The translations under genes and the position numbers were made by a program. This document shows positions 18,401-27,735 of a stretch of DNA of 64,000 nt, one piece after another. Where the stretch lies: contig CAJCIO010000059.1 in the NCBI GenBank assembly GCA_903970465.1, forward strand, positions 1-64,000. Reading direction: 5' to 3'. Position 1 is the first letter of the stretch, and every line of letters starts with the position of its first letter. Under the pieces are notes generated by a model, which worked only from the letters and a program-made list of their open reading frames with translations, did no database searches and was not told the DNA's origin. The stretch comes from Gammaproteobacteria bacterium (lineage in GTDB: Bacteria; Pseudomonadota; Gammaproteobacteria; Pseudomonadales; Pseudomonadaceae).

Positions 18401-19561
18401 TTAGAGGCCTTTGGCCGTGGCTTTGTCGATCAACCAGTTCATCGAGCCACGGTCGCTGTAGACCTCTACCGGACGACCGGCCAGCGCGCTGTTGATCGGC
18501 GCGTCGGGTTTGATCTGCACGCGCAGGTCGGAGGACAGGGCATCCGGCAGCAGGTTGGTGCTGGAGACGATCTGGCCTTGACGAGTGGCGTCTTCGCCAG
18601 CGATCTGGAAGCTCACGCGAGTGCCAGGGCGCACTTCGTTGATCTGGCGATAGGTGAAGCGCGCGTCGATGTTGGCCTGGGCGTCACGCGGCAGCATCTT
18701 GTAGATGATGTCGCCTTTGCTGGCGAATTGGCCGTCCGGAACAAGCTGCTCGGCGACGATGCAGTCGCACGGCGAGGTCAGGGTACCGGTCAGTTGCTTG
18801 CCGAACATTTCGGTGATCTTCGCCGGGGTCAGCTGGGCGTCGTCCAGGTGATCCTTGAGCACGTCGAGCATGCTGGTGCTGAACGTGGCCAGCGGTGCGC
18901 CCTTGGCGGCCTGGGAATTGACGGCAACCAGGCTGTTCACGGTGCCGTCGCGTGGCATGGTGATGTTGCTCGACGGAATGCTCACCACACCCGATACCGC
19001 GTGGCTGACGAAGTACAGACCGTACACCGATTTGGCCACGAAGCCGAAGGCGGCCAGACCGACCACGAAGATACCGAGGCTGAAGGTCACCGCACGCAGG
19101 CGGCCGAGGGCCGACATGCCGTGATTGGTGCCGCCACGCTTGCGCGCCTTGGTGAAGTTGTCGCGCTGCAGGGTCCCCAGCACGCCGCCCATGGTGACCA
19201 ACTCGCCGCTCAGGTGCGAGGTGATCAGGTGGCGCAGGGTGGCGATGTCCTGTTGGTCGAGGTTCTGGAAAGCGCAGCCGGCACGGCCGTCGCTGTCGAG
19301 CGAGCGCACCTGAAACTCGATATCCATACCCAGGCCGAGGTTGTCGATGACGAACATCATCCGGCCTCGGTAAACCTCACCCTGGGTCAGGGATTTCTGG
19401 GTGACGATGCTGAAACCGCCAGCGGAGAGATCCTCGACCTTGGCTTCGAAGGTCTCGCGATTCGGGCCGATGTAGCGCAGCTTGGCCGGGATTTTTACCC
19501 GAGCGTGCTGGCGCTGAGCTTCGGATTCATGGACAACATTGACGTTCACGGCTGTATTCAT
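18401..19561 (-). CDS. alg44: Alginate polymerisation protein Alg44 (PilZ)
   Basis: The c-di-GMP receptor and co-polymerase of the alginate synthase. The N-terminal cytosolic PilZ domain carries R17 and R21 (RQHAR) and D44/S46 in DLSAGGF, the ligand-binding residues known from P. aeruginosa. One TM segment is near 155-180 and is followed by a periplasmic membrane-fusion-protein-like domain (GTVNSLVAVNSQAAKGAPLA, then VRPGTRVSFQIAG). All key PilZ residues are intact, so c-di-GMP activation of polymerisation is expected. 386 residues. Confidence 0.96.
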   Translation of the reverse strand: MNTAVNVNVVHESEAQRQHARVKIPAKLRYIGPNRETFEAKVEDLSAGGFSIVTQKSLTQGEVYRGRMMFVIDNLGLGMDIEFQVRSLDSDGRAGCAFQNLDQQDIATLRHLITSHLSGELVTMGGVLGTLQRDNFTKARKRGGTNHGMSALGRLRAVTFSLGIFVVGLAAFGFVAKSVYGLYFVSHAVSGVVSIPSSNITMPRDGTVNSLVAVNSQAAKGAPLATFSTSMLDVLKDHLDDAQLTPAKITEMFGKQLTGTLTSPCDCIVAEQLVPDGQFASKGDIIYKMLPRDAQANIDARFTYRQINEVRPGTRVSFQIAGEDATRQGQIVSSTNLLPDALSSDLRVQIKPDAPINSALAGRPVEVYSDRGSMNWLIDKATAKGL

Positions 19562-19596
19562 GGCGATTATTCCTACTTAATCCATTGGGTTCCGGC

Positions 19597-21087
19597 TCAG
19601 ACCATCACGAACAGCACAGCAACGAAGATGCTGGCGGCCGAGAAGGTCATGGTCCGGGAGGACCAGGTGTTGAACCATTGTTGAAAGCTGGCAAGATCAC
19701 GCTTGAGCGAGGTGGGCTGACGCGTCCAGGATTGCTTGTCGAGGCGGAAGAAAACGTAGATTTTCATCATGGCCCCGACGATCTGGTTGTAATACAGAAT
19801 CATTGGGTAAGCCGGCCCGACCTTGTGCCCGGAGCACAGCAGCATGACGGTCAGGATCAAACGGGTGATGCCGATCCACAACAGGTACACCAACAGGAAG
19901 TTGATGCCATACATGAGGCTGGCGATGATTGACGCCGTGAGCCCCAGCAAGCTGGTCCACATCGAAACACGCTGGTCGAACAAGACCACTGAGGTAAACA
20001 GTCCCAGGCGTCCTACGCCCAGGCCCAGCGCTCGGGAGTTCTGGCGCAGGTTGTTGCCGTACCAGCGGTACATCAACTTGCGACTGGCCTTCAGGAAGCT
20101 CTTTTCCGGCGGGTGCTCAACGGTATGAATGTTGGCGTCCGGTACGTAGAAGGTGTCGTAGCCCAGGCGCATCAGGCTGAACCAGCTGGACTTGTCGTCG
20201 CCGGTCAAGAACTTGAAGCGGCCCAGACGCCAATGGTCGATGGAGTCGCTTTCGACGTCGGCGATGAATTCAGGGTTGGTCACCACCGAGGCGCGGAACA
20301 CCGACATCCGTCCGGTCATGGTCAGCACGCGCTTGGACAAGGCCATGGAGCACATGTTGATGTGGCGCTGGGCGAAACGCAGCTTGTGCCATTCGCTCAT
20401 GATGTAGCCGCCGCGCACTTCGCAGAACTCGTTGGTGGTCAGGCCGCCGACGTTACCGTACAGGCGGAACCACGGTACGGTCTTGCGCACTACGCCATCG
20501 GCCAGCACGGTATCGCCGTCGATCACCGCAACCACTGCATCCTCGTCCGGCAGGTGGCGGGAGATGGCGCGGAAACCGTAGGCCAGGCCGTCGCGCTTGC
20601 CGGTACCGGCGATGCGCACGAAGTCCAGGGAGACGCGGTCAGGCGGGGCCATTTTCTGCCACAGACTCTTGACCAGCAGTTCGTCGGACATCTCCACCAG
20701 CGAGCAGACCACGGTGGTGGGATAGCCGCAGTTGATGGCCTCGCGAATCACCGAGCTGTACACCTGGGCGGTGGTCAGGGCGTCGATGCGAAAGCTGGTG
20801 ACCATCAGGAACACGTGGGACGGGTCGGCGTCGTCACCGAGCTTGCGCACTTTGCGCCGCAGGTGCGGATAGACCACGTAGAGGAACAGCATGCCGCGCA
20901 CGAAGTGCGTTGCACCCATCGAATAGCGCCAGATACCGATGGCGCCAATCAGGAAAATGAAGTCTTTCGACGCGGGGTCGAAAGTGGTGGCCGGCAGCAT
21001 GAGCGCCAGGACCATCAGGAACACCAGGTAGAACATCCAACCGGAAGCCTGGAGTAGGCCGTGCTTGAGCCTTTGCATGATCTGCAT
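19597..21087 (-). CDS. alg8: Alginate synthase glycosyltransferase Alg8
   Basis: A family 2 glycosyltransferase in the inner membrane that polymerises GDP-mannuronate. Two N-terminal TM segments are followed by a cytosolic GT domain with D190-G-D192 (nucleotide/metal), TGDDKS with D296/D297 (probable catalytic base) and [12 protein letters not shown] (acceptor/product motif). About three C-terminal TM segments follow. 496 residues from the first ATG; an ATG three codons later is also possible. Confidence 0.96.
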   Translation of the reverse strand: MQIMQRLKHGLLQASGWMFYLVFLMVLALMLPATTFDPASKDFIFLIGAIGIWRYSMGATHFVRGMLFLYVVYPHLRRKVRKLGDDADPSHVFLMVTSFRIDALTTAQVYSSVIREAINCGYPTTVVCSLVEMSDELLVKSLWQKMAPPDRVSLDFVRIAGTGKRDGLAYGFRAISRHLPDEDAVVAVIDGDTVLADGVVRKTVPWFRLYGNVGGLTTNEFCEVRGGYIMSEWHKLRFAQRHINMCSMALSKRVLTMTGRMSVFRASVVTNPEFIADVESDSIDHWRLGRFKFLTGDDKSSWFSLMRLGYDTFYVPDANIHTVEHPPEKSFLKASRKLMYRWYGNNLRQNSRALGLGVGRLGLFTSVVLFDQRVSMWTSLLGLTASIIASLMYGINFLLVYLLWIGITRLILTVMLLCSGHKVGPAYPMILYYNQIVGAMMKIYVFFRLDKQSWTRQPTSLKRDLASFQQWFNTWSSRTMTFSAASIFVAVLFVMV

Positions 21088-21182
21088 CCATGTGGGAATC
21101 GGGCCAGTGATAACGGGTCATTGATTGGCCCGAATCGTTCAAGGCATGCGCAGGGCCCGAAGGCCCCGCGCAAGTCCAGCCG

Positions 21183-22499
21183 TTACCAGCAGATGCCTTC
21201 AGTACGGGCAGCAGCGTCGGTGGTTTTGGCCATGAAGCCGACCAGGTCGATGACCTGCTTGCCTTCCGGTACGTTGCTGGCCAGGGCACGGAAACGCTCG
21301 TCACGGTTGCCGAGGATGATCACGTCGGAATTGGCGATCACTGCGTCGAAGTCCGAGTTGAGCAGGGACGAGACGTGAGGGATCTTCGATTCGATGTAAT
21401 CCTTGTTGGCGCCGTGGACGCGAGCGTATTCGACGTTAGCGTCGTAGATGCTCAGGTCGAAGCCTTTACCGATCAGCATCTCGGCCAGTTCCACCAGCGG
21501 GCTTTCACGCAGGTCGTCGGTGCCAGCCTTGAAGCTCAGGCCCAGCAGTGCGACTTTGCGCTTGTCCTTGGAATTGACCATGTCGAAGGCGTTCTGCACC
21601 TGAGACACGTTGCTGCGCATCAGCGAGTTGAGCAGTGGCGCTTCGACGTCCAGCGTGCTGGCACGGTAGGTGAGGGCACGCACGTCTTTCGGCAAGCACG
21701 AGCCACCGAAAGCAAAGCCTGGACGCATGTAGTACTGGGACAGGTTGAGCGACTTGTCCTGGCACACTACGTCCATCACTTCGCGACCATCCACACCCAC
21801 TGCCTTGGCGATGTTGCCAATTTCGTTGGCGAAGGTGACCTTGGTGGCGTGCCACACGTTGCAGGTGTACTTGATCATCTCGGCGACTTCGATGTCCTTG
21901 CGGATGATCGGCGCGTCGAGCTCTTCGTACAGGGCCTGCAGGACATCGCCAGAGGCTTGGTCGAGTTGACCGATAACGGTCATCGGCGGCTTGTCGTAGT
22001 CCTTGATCGCCGTGCTTTCACGCAGGAACTCAGGGTTGACCGCGACGCCGAAGTCGACGCCGGCCTTCTTGCCCGAGCAATCTTCGAGAATCGGGATCAC
22101 CACGTTCTTGACGGTGCCCGGCAGCACGGTGCTGCGGACCACGACGGTGTGACGGGTCGCTTTGTCGCGCAGTACCAGGCCGATTTCGCGGCAGACGGAT
22201 TCGATGTAGTCGAGTTCCAGGTCGCCGTTCTTCTTGCTAGGGGTTCCCACGCAGATCATGGAAAGGTCAGTAGCGCGGATGGCTTCGGCGAAGTCAGTTG
22301 TACCGCGCAGGTTGCCCTTCTTGATCCCTTGCTCCAGAAGTTCTCCCAGACCCGGTTCAACAATTGGCGATTTTCCGTTATTGATCAGATCGATCTTGGC
22401 TTTGGAGACATCCACGCCAACAACGTCGTGACCACGTGCAGAAAGGCAACCGGCACAGACTGCACCGACATAACCCAGACCAAAGATGCTGATACGCAT
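21183..22499 (-). CDS. algD: GDP-mannose 6-dehydrogenase AlgD
   Basis: Oxidises GDP-mannose to GDP-mannuronate with two NAD+, the committing step of alginate synthesis. It has an N-terminal Rossmann fold (FGLGYVGAV), the catalytic C268 in FAFGGSCLPKD (identical numbering to P. aeruginosa AlgD), and a C-terminal UDP/GDP-sugar binding domain (GLSFKAGTDDLRESP). The start at 22499 gives 438 residues with TGAGGTGA upstream. First gene of the operon, about 480 bases downstream of the AlgU-type promoter. Confidence 0.97.
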   Translation of the reverse strand: MRISIFGLGYVGAVCAGCLSARGHDVVGVDVSKAKIDLINNGKSPIVEPGLGELLEQGIKKGNLRGTTDFAEAIRATDLSMICVGTPSKKNGDLELDYIESVCREIGLVLRDKATRHTVVVRSTVLPGTVKNVVIPILEDCSGKKAGVDFGVAVNPEFLRESTAIKDYDKPPMTVIGQLDQASGDVLQALYEELDAPIIRKDIEVAEMIKYTCNVWHATKVTFANEIGNIAKAVGVDGREVMDVVCQDKSLNLSQYYMRPGFAFGGSCLPKDVRALTYRASTLDVEAPLLNSLMRSNVSQVQNAFDMVNSKDKRKVALLGLSFKAGTDDLRESPLVELAEMLIGKGFDLSIYDANVEYARVHGANKDYIESKIPHVSSLLNSDFDAVIANSDVIILGNRDERFRALASNVPEGKQVIDLVGFMAKTTDAAARTEGICW

Positions 22500-22983
22500 C
22501 GCATTCACCTCATTGTTTATCACGCCAGCTCTACTGACAGAGCCAGACTGGGGGTTTGATTAACCAGCAGTTTTCAGGCACTCGGAAGTGCAACAACTTA
22601 ATGCTACAAATCACGGCGCAGGCATAATTAAGAACCCGGTGCCCAAGAAGGTGCACCTAAGTTGGGCGCTCAGGGCCCGTAGAACACGGGCTCGCCCTAG
22701 AATGTAGCCAGCCTTTATTACAATTGATCTCGTTGTTATTCTTGTACGTGTTTTCAGTCCGGTTTTACACCTTGTGAATCAAGCACTTGAGACGTCATGT
22801 TTGAGCTCTGTAGTGCAGCTCGGGCTTGGCCAGATGCTGAGGATAATTGGGTGCGTTCTCTCCTGAGAATAACCGTGCGATCCGTTTGGGATCGACTGAG
22901 TCAACTTCGGCCGGTGCGAGCACCGGTGCCCTGATGAAACGCTGTGTAAGTCATCTCTCACACGCTGCAAGAGAATCGTTACG
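22500..22983 (-). promoter_or_regulatory. Long algD leader
   Basis: About 480 nt between the predicted start site and algD. Notable parts are a hairpin GCCCGT-AGAAC-ACGGGC (22675-22691), a second stem GCCCAA/TTGGGC (22641-22667) enclosing the palindrome GGTGCACC, and a sequence fitting the IHF consensus WATCAAN4TTR (AATCAAGCACTTG, 22777-22789). In P. aeruginosa IHF and other proteins also act within and upstream of the algD leader. No convincing ORF. Confidence 0.5.
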
Positions 22984-22988
22984 GGTGG

Positions 22989-23016
22989 TATGAGCGACAT
23001 ATTCCCTATGAAGTTC
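22989..23016 (-). promoter_or_regulatory. AlgU (sigma-22) type algD promoter
   Basis: On the minus strand GAACTT (-35, 23011-23016) is followed after exactly 17 bases by TCATA (-10, 22989-22993). P. aeruginosa PalgD has GAACTT-N17-TCCTA at the same relative place upstream of a long leader. Transcription would begin near 22983. Confidence 0.75.
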
Positions 23017-23040
23017 CTGAAGGGGACGACCGCTGGTGAA

Positions 23041-23327
23041 TTTTTTTTCATCGCGTGCATGAAAAGCAATAATGGCGTTGCGCCATCAATGTGCTGTTTG
23101 GGCCTTTAAAAATGGGCGGTTGGCGGGTCGCGATATTTTTGTGCCAGTACCTGAAAATAATTGCCGAAAAAGGTAAAAAAAAAGTGAACTGCAAGTGCTA
23201 ATACAATTACCAAGCGTCCAAGTAATATTAACTTGGCGTCATGAAACTGTCAGATGAGGGGTATGCACGATGATTTTGCAGCATGCTGGCGGCGTGTCCG
23301 GGCGGCCACGCCGATGAGCGGTCATGG
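23041..23327. other. AT-rich region upstream of PalgD
   Basis: Contains homopolymer tracts (T run at 23041-23048, A runs near 23155-23180), a palindrome ATGGCGTTGCGCCAT near 23072, and a 7-bp stem hairpin CGGCGTG/CACGCCG (23290-23313) just past the yaaA stop codon. Markedly richer in A+T than the flanking genes, as is usual upstream of algD. Regulator sites are likely here but none could be assigned. Confidence 0.5.
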
Positions 23328-24107
23328 TTATTCGTCAGGATGGTCTCTGAGGAACACCAGATTGTCGGCAGTGGAGTCCTTGGCGTTGAAACGGTAGCCC
23401 TGGCTGTCGAATGCCTTGAGGTGTGCAGGATCATTTATGCGTTCGGTAATGACGAAGCGGCTCATCAAGCCCCGGGCTTTTTTCGCATAGAAACTGATGA
23501 TCTTGTATTGGCCATTCTTGAGGTCGCGAAACTCGGTATTGATTACCCGTGCTTGCAGCGCCTTGGGTTTGACCGCACTGAAGTACTCGTTAGAGGCCAG
23601 GTTGAGCAATACATCGTCGCCTTGTGCGGCCAGGGCCTGGTTGAGCCACTCGGTGATGCGCTCGCCCCAGAAAGCATACAGGTCCTTGCCGCGGGCGTTG
23701 GCCAGCTTGGTGCCCATCTCCAGGCGATACGGCATCATCAGATCCAGCGGGCGCAGCAGCCCGTAGAGGCCGGAAAGCATGCGCAGGTGTTGCTGGGCGT
23801 AATCCAGTGCCTGCTCGTCGAGGCTGGCGGCATCCAGGCCGGTATAGACGTCGCCCTTGAAGGCCAGCAGCGCCTGTTTGGCATTGTCGAGAGTGAACAC
23901 TGGATTCCAGCTGCCGAAACGCGCGGCATTGAGGCCGGCGAGCTTGTCGGAGAGGTGCATCAGCTCGCTGATCTGCGCCGGGCTGAAGTCGCGCAACTGG
24001 CCGATCAGCTCCTGGGAATGGTCCAGGTACTGCGGCTGGGTGAAGCGTTGGGTGGTGGGCGGGGTGTCGTAGTCGAGGGTCTTGGCGGGTGATATCACCA
24101 TCAGCAT
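23328..24107 (-). CDS. yaaA: Peroxide stress protein YaaA
   Basis: A 259-residue DUF328/UPF0246 protein. In E. coli YaaA lowers free iron and limits Fenton damage during H2O2 stress. It has the family N-terminus [13 protein letters not shown] and the conserved [11 protein letters not shown] and FKD-like [19 protein letters not shown] segments. The start at 24107 was chosen for the AAGGAGA site 7 bases upstream; upstream in-frame sequence to 24158 lacks support. It stands apart from the alg operon behind a ~820-base gap. Confidence 0.92.
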   Translation of the reverse strand: MLMVISPAKTLDYDTPPTTQRFTQPQYLDHSQELIGQLRDFSPAQISELMHLSDKLAGLNAARFGSWNPVFTLDNAKQALLAFKGDVYTGLDAASLDEQALDYAQQHLRMLSGLYGLLRPLDLMMPYRLEMGTKLANARGKDLYAFWGERITEWLNQALAAQGDDVLLNLASNEYFSAVKPKALQARVINTEFRDLKNGQYKIISFYAKKARGLMSRFVITERINDPAHLKAFDSQGYRFNAKDSTADNLVFLRDHPDE

Positions 24108-24221
24108 GTCAGTGTCTCCTTCGGATCGTGAAGGGATTCTAGGGAGATAGACACGCAAACTCTAGCTATCGGTGGGATAGAAGCTTTAGCATCGGGCAAT
24201 AATGTTGCGGTCAATGCACTA

Positions 24222-24295
24222 GCCTCTTCGCGAGCAAGCCTTGCTCCCACAATGGATTTTTTTGCACTGTGGGGGCAAGGCTTGCTCGCAAAGAC
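24222..24295. repeat. REPIN element 3
   Basis: Arms CCTCTTCGCGAGCAAGCCTT (24223) and GGGGCAAGGCTTGCTCGCAA (24271) in inverted orientation around an AT-rich loop. It lies between the divergent yaaA and deacetylase genes. Confidence 0.85.
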
Positions 24296-24346
24296 GATAT
24301 TTCAAGCGCCACTGAACCCGATCCTTATATACCCGGAGAACTGCTT

Positions 24347-25462
24347 TTGCGTTTCGCCTTGTCGTTGGCTTCTTTACTGATCTGCCTGTACGTCGCTGCC
24401 GCGGAACCGCCGGCCGCCGTGCTCGATCGGGCCAATTGGCCCGAGGCACTCACCACCCCGGTGTTGTTCGACGTCGCCTCGCGTGCCGAAGTGCTGGGCT
24501 TCGCCCGTGAACTGAGCGATACCGAACTGCTGAGCGAAGAGGCCTTGGCCCAGCGCCTGGACTTGCGGCAGATCAACATGGAGGCCATCAACGCCCTGCG
24601 CCAACGTCTGTGGGATCGGTTGTGGGACAACTACAACAATGCTCAGCAAAGCTGCGAGCAGGACGCCTCGTTCTGCTACCTCATCGAGGATGAGACCGCG
24701 TTGCGTCGCGAAGCGGCGACCTTCCAGGTCGCCAACGATTCCTTCTATGCGAAGTGGCTGATACCCGGCAAGCAGTTCAATATCGATTACATCGACGAAC
24801 TGCTGCACATGGCGGCCCTGTTTCCGCAAATCAGCAGCGAGGTGGCGCGCTTCAACGATCTGGAGCGCAATGGTGACGATTTCAAGGATCGGGTGTTCCT
24901 GCTCACGTTCGACGGAGGCCCCAGTCTGGCCCCTGGCGGGACCGACTGGATGACCGATTACTTGCGCAAGCAGAAGATGTCGGCGACTTTCTTCGTGCTG
25001 GGCAACAGCGTCGAACTGCGCCGCGATCATCAGCCCGACGAGGATCTGCAGGCCATCTATGCCGATCAATGCGTCGGCGTGCAGGGCTGGCAGTATCGTT
25101 CGCACAGCCAGTGGAATGACTGGAAGGACTCGATCCAGCGCAGCGTCGCACTGGTGCGGGCGCAATTGCCCAACAGCTTCGTGCCGCTGTTCCGCCCACC
25201 GTATGGCCAGCGTCGAGCCGACAGCGGCGCTTTCTTTGCCGCGCAACAGTTGCAGGTGGCGTTGTGGAATATCGATTCGGAAGACGGCCAGTTGACCGCC
25301 GCGCAGTCAGCGGATCGAGTGATCACCTTGATGCTGTTGTGGCGCAAGGGGATCATTGCCTTTCACGATGTCCAGGATCGCGCCAAGGTGGCGGTGCCGT
25401 TGATTCTGAACCAGACGGTGGAAAGCGGGATTGCCTGGGAAGAGTGCCATCAGTTTGACTGA
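24347..25462 (+). CDS. Polysaccharide deacetylase-like protein, altered metal site
   Basis: A NodB-fold (carbohydrate esterase 4) protein of 371 residues with a signal peptide (residues 1-19, ending VAAA) and an N-terminal helical domain of about 160 residues. The NodB motifs are recognisable but changed. Motif 1 reads TFDGGP (D189, G190) where metal-binding enzymes have TFDDGP. Motif 2 reads HSQWND (H253, N257) where HSxxH is expected. R283-P-P-Y-G and F-H340-D are normal. The metal triad is therefore reduced from D-H-H to G-H-N. The start is a TTG at 24347 placed 6 bases after GGAGA; an upstream in-frame GTG at 24269 lies in the REP and was rejected. Confidence 0.72.
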   Translation: MRFALSLASLLICLYVAAAEPPAAVLDRANWPEALTTPVLFDVASRAEVLGFARELSDTELLSEEALAQRLDLRQINMEAINALRQRLWDRLWDNYNNAQQSCEQDASFCYLIEDETALRREAATFQVANDSFYAKWLIPGKQFNIDYIDELLHMAALFPQISSEVARFNDLERNGDDFKDRVFLLTFDGGPSLAPGGTDWMTDYLRKQKMSATFFVLGNSVELRRDHQPDEDLQAIYADQCVGVQGWQYRSHSQWNDWKDSIQRSVALVRAQLPNSFVPLFRPPYGQRRADSGAFFAAQQLQVALWNIDSEDGQLTAAQSADRVITLMLLWRKGIIAFHDVQDRAKVAVPLILNQTVESGIAWEECHQFD

Positions 25463-25801
25463 AAGCCCCGGTTTACAGGGCGCGCGCGGCTTTTCGCAGA
25501 AAAATATTCTGGCCTTGCAGGTGGGGTGGACTTCCGACTTTAACGGCGCTTCGGGCTGACGCCAAGCGCTATTCGTCTCGTCATCAAATAAACTTCAAAA
25601 AACTGTCAAAGTGCTTTTTATCGTCATGGGTTTTGCGGTATCAAGACGTCAGACCGCCGAACCCTGCAACACAGGTGGCGTCTTCAACCGGACCGTACCT
25701 GGTTAGTGGTGCCCTGCCTCAAGGGCACCGTTCGGCGGCTACTTCGCGGCGCAGCACCGTTCAGGTCCTGCGTTGACTGGCTCCCACTAAGGTGACCGAG
25801 T
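25463..25801 (+). promoter_or_regulatory. phoH upstream region with structured leader
   Basis: 339 bases without a gene. The part at 25654-25738 is bounded by a perfect 9-bp stem (CCGCCGAAC / GTTCGGCGG) and contains an inner 8-bp hairpin GGTGCCCT-GCCTCA-AGGGCACC (25708-25729). It is followed by 63 bases to the phoH ATG, which has AAGGTGA upstream. The sequence before it (25590-25625) is AT-rich and likely holds the promoter, but no clear hexamers were found. Confidence 0.5.
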
Positions 25802-27196
25802 ATGGATGATCAAGGACGCAGCACTTCCTCCACCCAGCCAATCCTTTATGTGCTCGATACCAACGTACTGATTCACGATCCAAACGCACTGCTCAACTTC
25901 GAAGAACACCACGTCGCCATCCCGATGACCGTTCTGGAGGAACTCGACAAGCTCAAAAGTGGCAAGCATTCCGTGGCTGCCGAGTGTCGCCAGGCCATTC
26001 GCCTGATCGACAAGACCCTCGGTGAAGCGTCCCCTGCGGACGTCGAAAAAGGCGTGCCGATCCAGCGCGGCAAGGGCGACCCCAAGGGCTTCCTGTCGAT
26101 CCTCATGAACAAGCGTGCCGAACCGGACAGCTTGCTGCCCGAGCACCTCAACGACAACATCATCATCAACCAGTTGATCGACCTGCACGCCGCGCAGCCG
26201 CAGCTCAGCGTGATCCTGGTCACCAAAGACATCAACATGCGCCTCAAGGCCCGGGCGTGCGGGATCGAGGCCGAAGATTACAGTACCGACCAACTGGTCG
26301 ACGACGTCTCCTTGCTGTCGCGCGGCTATCACACCCTCACCGGATCGTTCTGGGACCGCGTCGCCAAGGTCGACACCCGCCAGGACCACGGTCGTACCTG
26401 GCACCGCGTGCAGCTCACCGAAATGCTGCCATCGGTACACATGAACGAGTTCATCATCGACGAGCAGGGCTTCGTCGGTTGGGTCAAGGGCGTCAAGCCG
26501 GACGAACTGTTGATCCTCGACATGCACCAGGAACCCTTGCTGCATCAGGAAGCCTGGGGCCTCAAGCCTCGGGATATCTATCAGGGTCTGGCGCTGTTCG
26601 CCTTGCTTGATCCGGATATCCATCTGGTCAACCTGTCGGGCGCTGCGGGCTCGGGTAAGACCATTCTGGCGTTGGCGGCGGCCATCGAACAGACCATGGT
26701 CACCAAGCGCTATCGGCGCATCATCGCCACGCGCAGCGTGCAGGGCCTGGATCAGGAAATCGGCTTTCTGCCGGGCACCGAAGCGGAAAAAATGGAGCCT
26801 TGGCTGGGGGCCATCACGGACAACCTCGAAGCCTTGCACATGGATGACGAGAACACCCATGGCAGCGTCGATTACATCCTCAGCAAAGTGCCGTTGCAGT
26901 TCAAATCGCTCAACTACATCCGTGGCCGCAGCTTCCAGCAGAGCCTGATTCTGATCGATGAATGCCAGAACCTCACCCCGCACCAGATGAAAACCATCAT
27001 CACCCGTGCCGGCAGCGGTTCCAAGGTGATCTGCCTGGGCAACCTGGCGCAGATCGACACGCCGTATCTGTCGGCCACCAGTTCTGGGCTTACCTACCTG
27101 ACGGAGCGCTTCAAGGATTTCCCGCAAGGCGTACATATCACCCTGCAAGGGGTACCGCGTTCGATTCTGGCCGAATACGCCGAGTCGCATCTCTGA
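25802..27196 (+). CDS. PIN domain-PhoH family ATPase
   Basis: A 464-residue fusion of an N-terminal PIN nuclease domain (LDTNVLIHDP with D19, then E-rich VLEELDKLK) and a C-terminal PhoH-like P-loop NTPase (Walker A GAAGSGKT at 280-287, K286; Walker B LILIDECQN). PhoH2-type proteins of this layout are sequence-selective RNA helicase/RNases in mycobacteria. The role in Pseudomonas is not settled. A strong terminator follows directly. Confidence 0.88.
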   Translation: MDDQGRSTSSTQPILYVLDTNVLIHDPNALLNFEEHHVAIPMTVLEELDKLKSGKHSVAAECRQAIRLIDKTLGEASPADVEKGVPIQRGKGDPKGFLSILMNKRAEPDSLLPEHLNDNIIINQLIDLHAAQPQLSVILVTKDINMRLKARACGIEAEDYSTDQLVDDVSLLSRGYHTLTGSFWDRVAKVDTRQDHGRTWHRVQLTEMLPSVHMNEFIIDEQGFVGWVKGVKPDELLILDMHQEPLLHQEAWGLKPRDIYQGLALFALLDPDIHLVNLSGAAGSGKTILALAAAIEQTMVTKRYRRIIATRSVQGLDQEIGFLPGTEAEKMEPWLGAITDNLEALHMDDENTHGSVDYILSKVPLQFKSLNYIRGRSFQQSLILIDECQNLTPHQMKTIITRAGSGSKVICLGNLAQIDTPYLSATSSGLTYLTERFKDFPQGVHITLQGVPRSILAEYAESHL

Positions 27197-27197
27197 T

Positions 27198-27235
27198 GAG
27201 AAAAGGCCCTCTGAACAGAGGGCCTTTTCAGTTTA
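27198..27235. terminator. Bidirectional terminator
   Basis: AAAAGGCCCTCTG (27201-27213) pairs perfectly with CAGAGGGCCTTTT (27216-27228) with T runs on both sides. It serves phoH on the plus strand and probably the convergent small gene on the minus strand. Confidence 0.9.
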
Positions 27236-27577
27236 CAGTGTCAGCGCGTCAAGCCTTGTGTTGGACTCCGGGCTATAACCAATTGAACGGTAGTCCGCCG
27301 TGCTGCCCTCGGGGTCGAAGCACAACAATTGGCGAATGATCTGTTGTTCATCGCAAATTACTAGAATGTCGACGGGTCTGATCAGGTAGGCGTTGTCGCT
27401 GCCATGACCCATTGCTGCCCGCGTCCGGTTGCCGACGATATAGGAAAAGCTGCACTGGCTTGATTTCTGCCCCTCGGCCAACGCGCCTGTCACCTTTTCC
27501 AATGCGTCGGAGTCCAGAGATTGTCCGATCGCTTGATCGAGGGCGGTCTGTATCCGGTCGAAATCGCTTCTTTTCAT
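27233..27577 (-). CDS. Hypothetical protein, 114 aa
   Basis: I do not recognise a family. The protein is small, soluble and slightly acidic, with an N-terminal helical half (DFDRIQTALDQAIGQSLDSD) and a C-terminal half that looks like beta strands (YLIRPVDILVICDEQQIIRQ). No signal peptide or membrane segment. AAGGAA lies 8 bases before the ATG and the coding bias looks genuine. It is convergent with phoH and divergent from moaC. Confidence 0.6.
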   Translation of the reverse strand: MKRSDFDRIQTALDQAIGQSLDSDALEKVTGALAEGQKSSQCSFSYIVGNRTRAAMGHGSDNAYLIRPVDILVICDEQQIIRQLLCFDPEGSTADYRSIGYSPESNTRLDALTL

Positions 27578-27735
27578 GGGTGCACTTCCTTGGCTGGTTT
27601 TGTCGTTTGCCGGTCGATCCGGCGATCGGAATCATCCGCGTCTGCATGGGCGAAAGTCGGTAGATATGTATCGAGGCCGCGCGGTGATCCTGGCTTTGGC
27701 GTAAAATCGGCCGCCTGGAACCTGGAGTACTGTTC

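Noticed and set aside
23022-23033. GCGGTCGTCCCC on the minus strand as an AlgR site near PalgD
   Set aside because: It lacks a base against the CCGTTCGTC core and no second site was found; too weak to list.
22779-23069. A 96-codon open frame on the minus strand spanning PalgD and its leader
   Set aside because: Overlaps the promoter hexamers, has no Shine-Dalgarno and no recognisable sequence.
24269-24346. Upstream GTG start for the deacetylase-like protein
   Set aside because: It falls inside the REP arm and would mask the clear signal peptide; a TTG with GGAGA at the right distance fits better.
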